Positions 6,943-8,893 of a stretch of 8,893 nucleotides of DNA are shown here, one piece after another. Positions within the stretch are counted from its first letter, which is position 1, and each line of letters begins with the position of its first letter. Position numbers and translations under genes: made by a program. The DNA is from Aquificaceae bacterium. Lineage in GTDB: Bacteria > Aquificota > Aquificia > Aquificales > Aquificaceae. The stretch spans positions 1-8,893 of the forward strand of contig WFPN01000057.1 of NCBI GenBank assembly GCA_015487535.1. Reading direction: 5' to 3'. The notes under the pieces were generated by a model. It was not told where the DNA came from. It searched no databases and was given only the letters and a program-made list of their open reading frames with translations.

Positions 6943-7227
6943 TTACTCTTCCTCCTCAAGTATTACGCCGTCATCTTGAATGGTTCCCTCCAGCAGGTCT
7001 ATCCCGGTTGCTGTTATCCTGTAGAGCCTTACCTTCTTTCTTCTGTGATAGGGGTGGGGGACTTCCTTAATCTCAACGTATCCCTTATCTGCGAGGTACT
7101 GGAGGGATTGTTTTATATCCTTGTCGGTGTAGTACTGGTAGAAGACCGATATAACACCGAGCTCTTCAATCTCTCTCGGGTAAATCCTCTTGAGGAAGTC
7201 AAGTATCTGGCCCCTGAGCGCCTTCAT
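6943..7227 (-). CDS. Winged-helix protein (Mu gp26-like position)
   Basis: A 94-residue protein with a winged-helix fold: helices at about 5-14 and 20-30, a recognition-type helix TDKDIKQSLQYLADKGYVEIKEV at 34-56, a basic wing HPYHRRKKVRLYRIT at 58-72, and TATGIDLLEGT, the usual C-terminal helix of MarR/PadR-like small domains. It ends in a run of Glu. In Mu-like phages a small protein of this kind (gp26) lies between the DUF2730-like gene and the small terminase, so it may be a packaging accessory or local DNA-binding protein rather than a classical repressor; no experimental role is known to me. The ATG overlaps the previous stop (ATGA) and has a near-perfect GGAGGTGAT site. Confidence 0.82.
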   Translation of the reverse strand: MKALRGQILDFLKRIYPREIEELGVISVFYQYYTDKDIKQSLQYLADKGYVEIKEVPHPYHRRKKVRLYRITATGIDLLEGTIQDDGVILEEEE

Positions 7228-7475
7228 TTCCTTATCACCTCCAGAAGCTTTTCCATGAGCCTGTCTATCTTGGCGTCCACCTTGTGTATCTCCCCCCTCC
7301 AGCCGGATATGTCTCTGTAGTGGTCTTCTTTGGTAATAAACTCGTCGTGCATGGCGTCTATTTTTTCTTCAAGCTTCTCTACCCTTCTTTCAAGCTTTCT
7401 AAGCAGATATCCGAGAACCACGCCTACCGCCATCCAGCCGCCGTTTCCGATTATCTGGACAAACCTATCTTCCAC
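7224..7475 (-). CDS. Small membrane-anchored coiled-coil protein (DUF2730 / Mu gp25-like, or holin-like)
   Basis: An 83-residue protein with one likely transmembrane segment at about 7-25 (QIIGNGGWMAVGVVLGYLL) and a charged helical remainder (26-44 and 62-80) predicted by eye as coiled coil. The size, topology and location two genes upstream of the small terminase match the DUF2730 family found at this place in Mu-like phages; a holin or spanin-like role is the alternative, but no lysis enzyme is nearby. The start is GTG, preceded by GGAGGTG six bases away and overlapping the end of the nuclease-like gene by 11 bases; no ATG before residue 15 competes. Confidence 0.78.
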   Translation of the reverse strand: MEDRFVQIIGNGGWMAVGVVLGYLLRKLERRVEKLEEKIDAMHDEFITKEDHYRDISGWRGEIHKVDAKIDRLMEKLLEVIRK

Positions 7476-7746
7476 GACACACCTCCAGGAATTTCCTTAG
7501 GGGTATAACCACAAGAGGTTCCTTCCTGTCCGCTTTGATCACAAGAACGTCCGCCCCTTCAAAGAGGCTGTATATGCGAAAACGTTTGCGTGCCTTCACC
7601 TGGACGAAGCCTATTCCCGAAACGTGGAGGTCTCCCTTCCCAAAAGAACCTGCGGATCTGACCACTCCGAAGCCCGCGGACTCAAAGGCTCTCTTTATCT
7701 CTCTTTCCACTCTTGAGCCTTTGGCTTTGGGATATTTTAAAGGCAT
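7465..7746 (-). CDS. PD-(D/E)XK nuclease / Holliday junction resolvase-like protein
   Basis: A 93-residue protein resembling archaeal Hjc and related small resolvases. The order is KGSRVEREIKRAFESAGFGVVRSAGSFGKGDLHVSG then FVQVKARKR: an N-terminal helix with conserved Glu (E14/E16), VRSAGS at 29-34, the catalytic-type D39 and a Q49-V-K51 in place of the usual E-x-K. Family members cut branched DNA, which in a packaging operon would clear junctions before the terminase. The Gln could weaken activity, though QxK variants exist in the superfamily. The ATG is the only start after an in-frame TAG about 24 bases upstream, and it has no visible Shine-Dalgarno sequence. It is the first gene of the packaging block, just after the repeat-bearing spacer. 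Confidence 0.8.
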   Translation of the reverse strand: MPLKYPKAKGSRVEREIKRAFESAGFGVVRSAGSFGKGDLHVSGIGFVQVKARKRFRIYSLFEGADVLVIKADRKEPLVVIPLRKFLEVCRGR

Positions 7747-7769
7747 GGATTGAAATTGAGGCGGGAGCT

Positions 7770-7788
7770 ATATTGCCTCAAGCAATAT
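7770..7788. repeat. Short inverted repeat in the V-nuclease spacer
   Basis: ATATTGC (7770-7776) and GCAATAT (7782-7788) form a perfect seven-base stem with a five-base loop. It is AT-rich with no T-run on either side, so it is a weak terminator candidate at best; a protein-binding operator or chance product of the repeat are equally possible. Confidence 0.45.
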
Positions 7789-7800
7789 TTTCAGATATTT
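7779..7800. repeat. Direct repeat copy B, right edge of the packaging block
   Basis: Twenty-two bases matching positions 2266-2287 in the same orientation at 21 of 22. It lies between the V stop codon and the nuclease gene, 5.5 kb from copy A. Similarity stops at CAAG on the left side and soon after on the right, apart from the shared CAG where each preceding gene ends. Confidence 0.85.
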
Positions 7801-7813
7801 GCAATATTTTCAG
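7782..7813. repeat. Tandem 13-base repeat at the end of V
   Basis: GCAATATTTTCAG occurs exactly twice, at 7782-7794 and 7801-7813, separated by ATATTT (period 19 bases). The TGA stop of V (7812-7810) is part of the second unit. Copy A near W looks like the same array with roughly ten bases lost. Confidence 0.85.
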
Positions 7814-8343
7814 GGAACCGTCTGGTTAGGAGTAGAGGTAGTTCCTCCGGAATCTCCAGTATGTGTGTGACTGTTATATGTTTGCCTCAGAAGGTCAAGG
7901 GAGCCTTTCGTCTGGTCCCAATCGTATATCTCCTTTGAGACTATCAGATTGCCGTTAATGTACACATTACCATTTCCGTTCTGGACGGTGATGTGGACCT
8001 CACCTTTGGGGATATTTATACGTAGTGTATGCGTCTTTCTGTCATACTCGACTTCGGTACCGTCACTGTAGCGAATGTGGTGTTTATCTCTGTTCTGAAC
8101 AGGTGTAGGGTCTTTGGAGTTGTATATAGCACCCAAAACGTACCCCTGTGTAAAGTCTCCGTCCTCATCAAAGGCCACTATCACGAACTCGTCTATGTCC
8201 GGGAGCCAATAGTGTTTGTCGTCATGGGTTTTCATGGAAACGACCGGAAGCCAATCGGAGATCATATCGTCGAGGTCCGGGAACCTCACCCTTACCTTGG
8301 CGGTCTTCTCGTCGACCGCTACTACTATGCCCCGCCTTATCAT
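7810..8343 (-). CDS. V: Baseplate spike / assembly protein V (P2 gpV-like)
   Basis: A 177-residue tail-tip spike. Residues 1-75 form the OB-fold seen in this family (RRGIVVAVDEKTAKVRVRFPDLDD, WLPVVS, YWLPDIDEFVIVAFDEDGDFTQGYVLGAIY). A beta-helix with short alternating strands follows (88-140: HHIRYSDGTEVEYDRKTHTLRIN, GNVYINGNLIV), then the apex segment YNSHTHTGDSGGTTSTPNQTV at 156-176. The H159-T-H161 pair corresponds to the HxH that binds metal at the membrane-piercing tip of P2 gpV. The ATG overlaps the stop of D (ATGA) and has CGGAGG seven bases upstream. In P2 and Mu the next gene is W; here W is 5.5 kb away. The stop codon lies inside the AT-rich repeat. Confidence 0.93.
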   Translation of the reverse strand: MIRRGIVVAVDEKTAKVRVRFPDLDDMISDWLPVVSMKTHDDKHYWLPDIDEFVIVAFDEDGDFTQGYVLGAIYNSKDPTPVQNRDKHHIRYSDGTEVEYDRKTHTLRINIPKGEVHITVQNGNGNVYINGNLIVSKEIYDWDQTKGSLDLLRQTYNSHTHTGDSGGTTSTPNQTVP

Positions 8344-8893
8344 TTCTTCGCCTCCGGGTTCTTTCTGAACTCAACGGTCGTGGTGTAGCCGTTTCTGTCT
8401 ATTGTGTGCTCTACGCTCGCAGCGTAATACACTCCATCGTAATACTTTCCGAAACCGTCGAGCCCGAAAAGGCACGAGGCGTAGAGCATCGGCAGGCCGA
8501 CTGTAGTTACTCTGCCTGTCAGTTCCTTCATTTCATTTCTCGTCTTCTGGGCCGAGGTAAGCTTCCGGGCCTGCTGGGGGTTTTCTACACGAACGGTCTC
8601 TTTCTGTGCAGCCCCCGAGTTTTTGACATGGGTGTAGCGGTCGGAGAAGGTTACCTCTTTGCCGTCTGGATCAAGGTAGGAAACCACGGTCTCCCCGGCG
8701 TATAGGGAGGATACTTCCGCTTCAAAGTTAAGTGTTATCTCGGGGGTTATAACGTATGCGAGGTTGTTGTAGTTTTGTAAGAGGGTGTTGAGCTCCTGCA
8801 CTACTATGGTTCTGTCGTTCACCTTGCAGGTGTAGCCGAACCTGTGGCAGAGGCGTTTTAGAAATTCAAGGCCCCTTTCCTTGTACTGGGTCA
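8340..8893 (-). CDS. D: Tail protein D (late control gene D / Mu gp44-like hub), C-terminal part
   Basis: Partial gene open at the right edge; 183 residues are visible and the frame continues through the last base. The visible start of the fragment (QYKERGLEFLKRLCHRFGYTCKV) matches the 'FL-RL-GY' motif of the phage late control gene D family, and the end (GRVTTVGLPMLYASCLFGLDGFGKYYDGVYYAASVEHTIDRNGYTTTVEFRKNP) is its typical C-terminal domain. The product is the baseplate hub that joins the tail tube to the spike V. A GTG at 8822-8820 could be read as a start, but the family motif upstream shows that it is an internal Val codon. Family members are usually 330-400 residues, so roughly half is missing here. 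The stop overlaps V by four bases. Confidence 0.9.
   Translation of the reverse strand, partial: TQYKERGLEFLKRLCHRFGYTCKVNDRTIVVQELNTLLQNYNNLAYVITPEITLNFEAEVSSLYAGETVVSYLDPDGKEVTFSDRYTHVKNSGAAQKETVRVENPQQARKLTSAQKTRNEMKELTGRVTTVGLPMLYASCLFGLDGFGKYYDGVYYAASVEHTIDRNGYTTTVEFRKNPEAKK

Larger units (their letters stand above)
7747..7809. other. AT-rich intergenic spacer between V and the nuclease gene
   Basis: The only sizeable gap in the window (63 bases). It contains direct repeat copy B, a tandem 13-base repeat and a small inverted repeat, each listed separately. The part next to the nuclease start (7747-7768) has no GGAGG-like site. A weak CTGAAA / 16 bases / TATAGC arrangement on the minus strand could be a promoter for the packaging genes, but the match is poor and I do not claim it. 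Confidence 0.6.

Noticed and set aside
7224..7475. Lysis cassette (holin) call for the 83-residue membrane protein
   Set aside because: A single membrane segment and coiled coil would fit, but no endolysin or spanin is adjacent and the position matches the DUF2730-like gene of Mu-type phages.
7770..7788. Rho-independent terminator between V and the nuclease gene
   Set aside because: The stem is AT-rich and short and there is no run of T after it on the transcribed strand; the packaging genes after it would also need a clear promoter, which I cannot see.
2266..7813. CRISPR array or transposon ends
   Set aside because: There are only two distant repeat copies with genes between them, no regularly spaced spacers, the repeats are direct rather than inverted, and no transposase is present in the block.
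8340..8822. Gene D starting at the GTG at 8822
   Set aside because: The frame stays open to the right edge and encodes the conserved GLEFLKRLCHRFGYTCKV segment of the family, so that GTG is an internal Val codon and the gene is partial.

Overview
The window is a tightly packed run of late (virion) genes of a tailed, contractile-tail phage or prophage. Every gene lies on the minus strand, so transcription runs from position 8893 toward 1. Proteins are short for their families and rich in Lys, Glu and Arg; AGG/AGA and ATA codons are common; nearly every start has a strong GGAGG ribosome binding site; TTG and GTG starts are used. This fits a phage of a thermophilic bacterium. Aquificota is my best guess, but it rests on overall 'feel' and no host marker gene is present.

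Layout in transcription order. (1) 8893-7810: the C-terminal half of tail gene D and the complete spike gene V. (2) 7809-7747: a 63-base AT-rich spacer with a tandem repeat and a small hairpin. (3) 7746-2287: a packaging and head-assembly block, made of a PD-(D/E)XK nuclease/resolvase-like protein, a small membrane/coiled-coil protein, a winged-helix protein, terminase small and large subunits, portal, a MuF-type head protein with a C-terminal RNase-like toxin domain, and a 116-residue protein that could be its immunity partner. This order resembles the Mu gp25-gp26-gp27-gp28-gp29-gp30(F) series. (4) 2286-2269: a short AT-rich spacer. (5) 2268-1: baseplate genes W, J, I and the start of a tail fibre gene.

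The most notable point is architectural. In both P2 and Mu the baseplate genes run D-V-W-J-I without interruption. Here a 5.5 kb packaging block sits exactly between V and W, and near-identical 22-base direct repeats (21 of 22 bases match) lie at its two edges. Each copy begins at the TGA stop of the gene before it. The first gene after each repeat (the nuclease gene and W) lacks a visible Shine-Dalgarno sequence, unlike all nine other starts visible in the window. This looks like a module insertion or cassette exchange at a repeat, or a repeated regulatory site.

The second notable point is the MuF protein. Its C-terminal 130 or so residues look like a BECR-fold (barnase/EndoU/RelE-like) RNase, and the following gene overlaps it by 55 bases. 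This suggests a phage-borne polymorphic toxin with its immunity gene. Major capsid, protease/scaffold, sheath and tube genes are not in the window.
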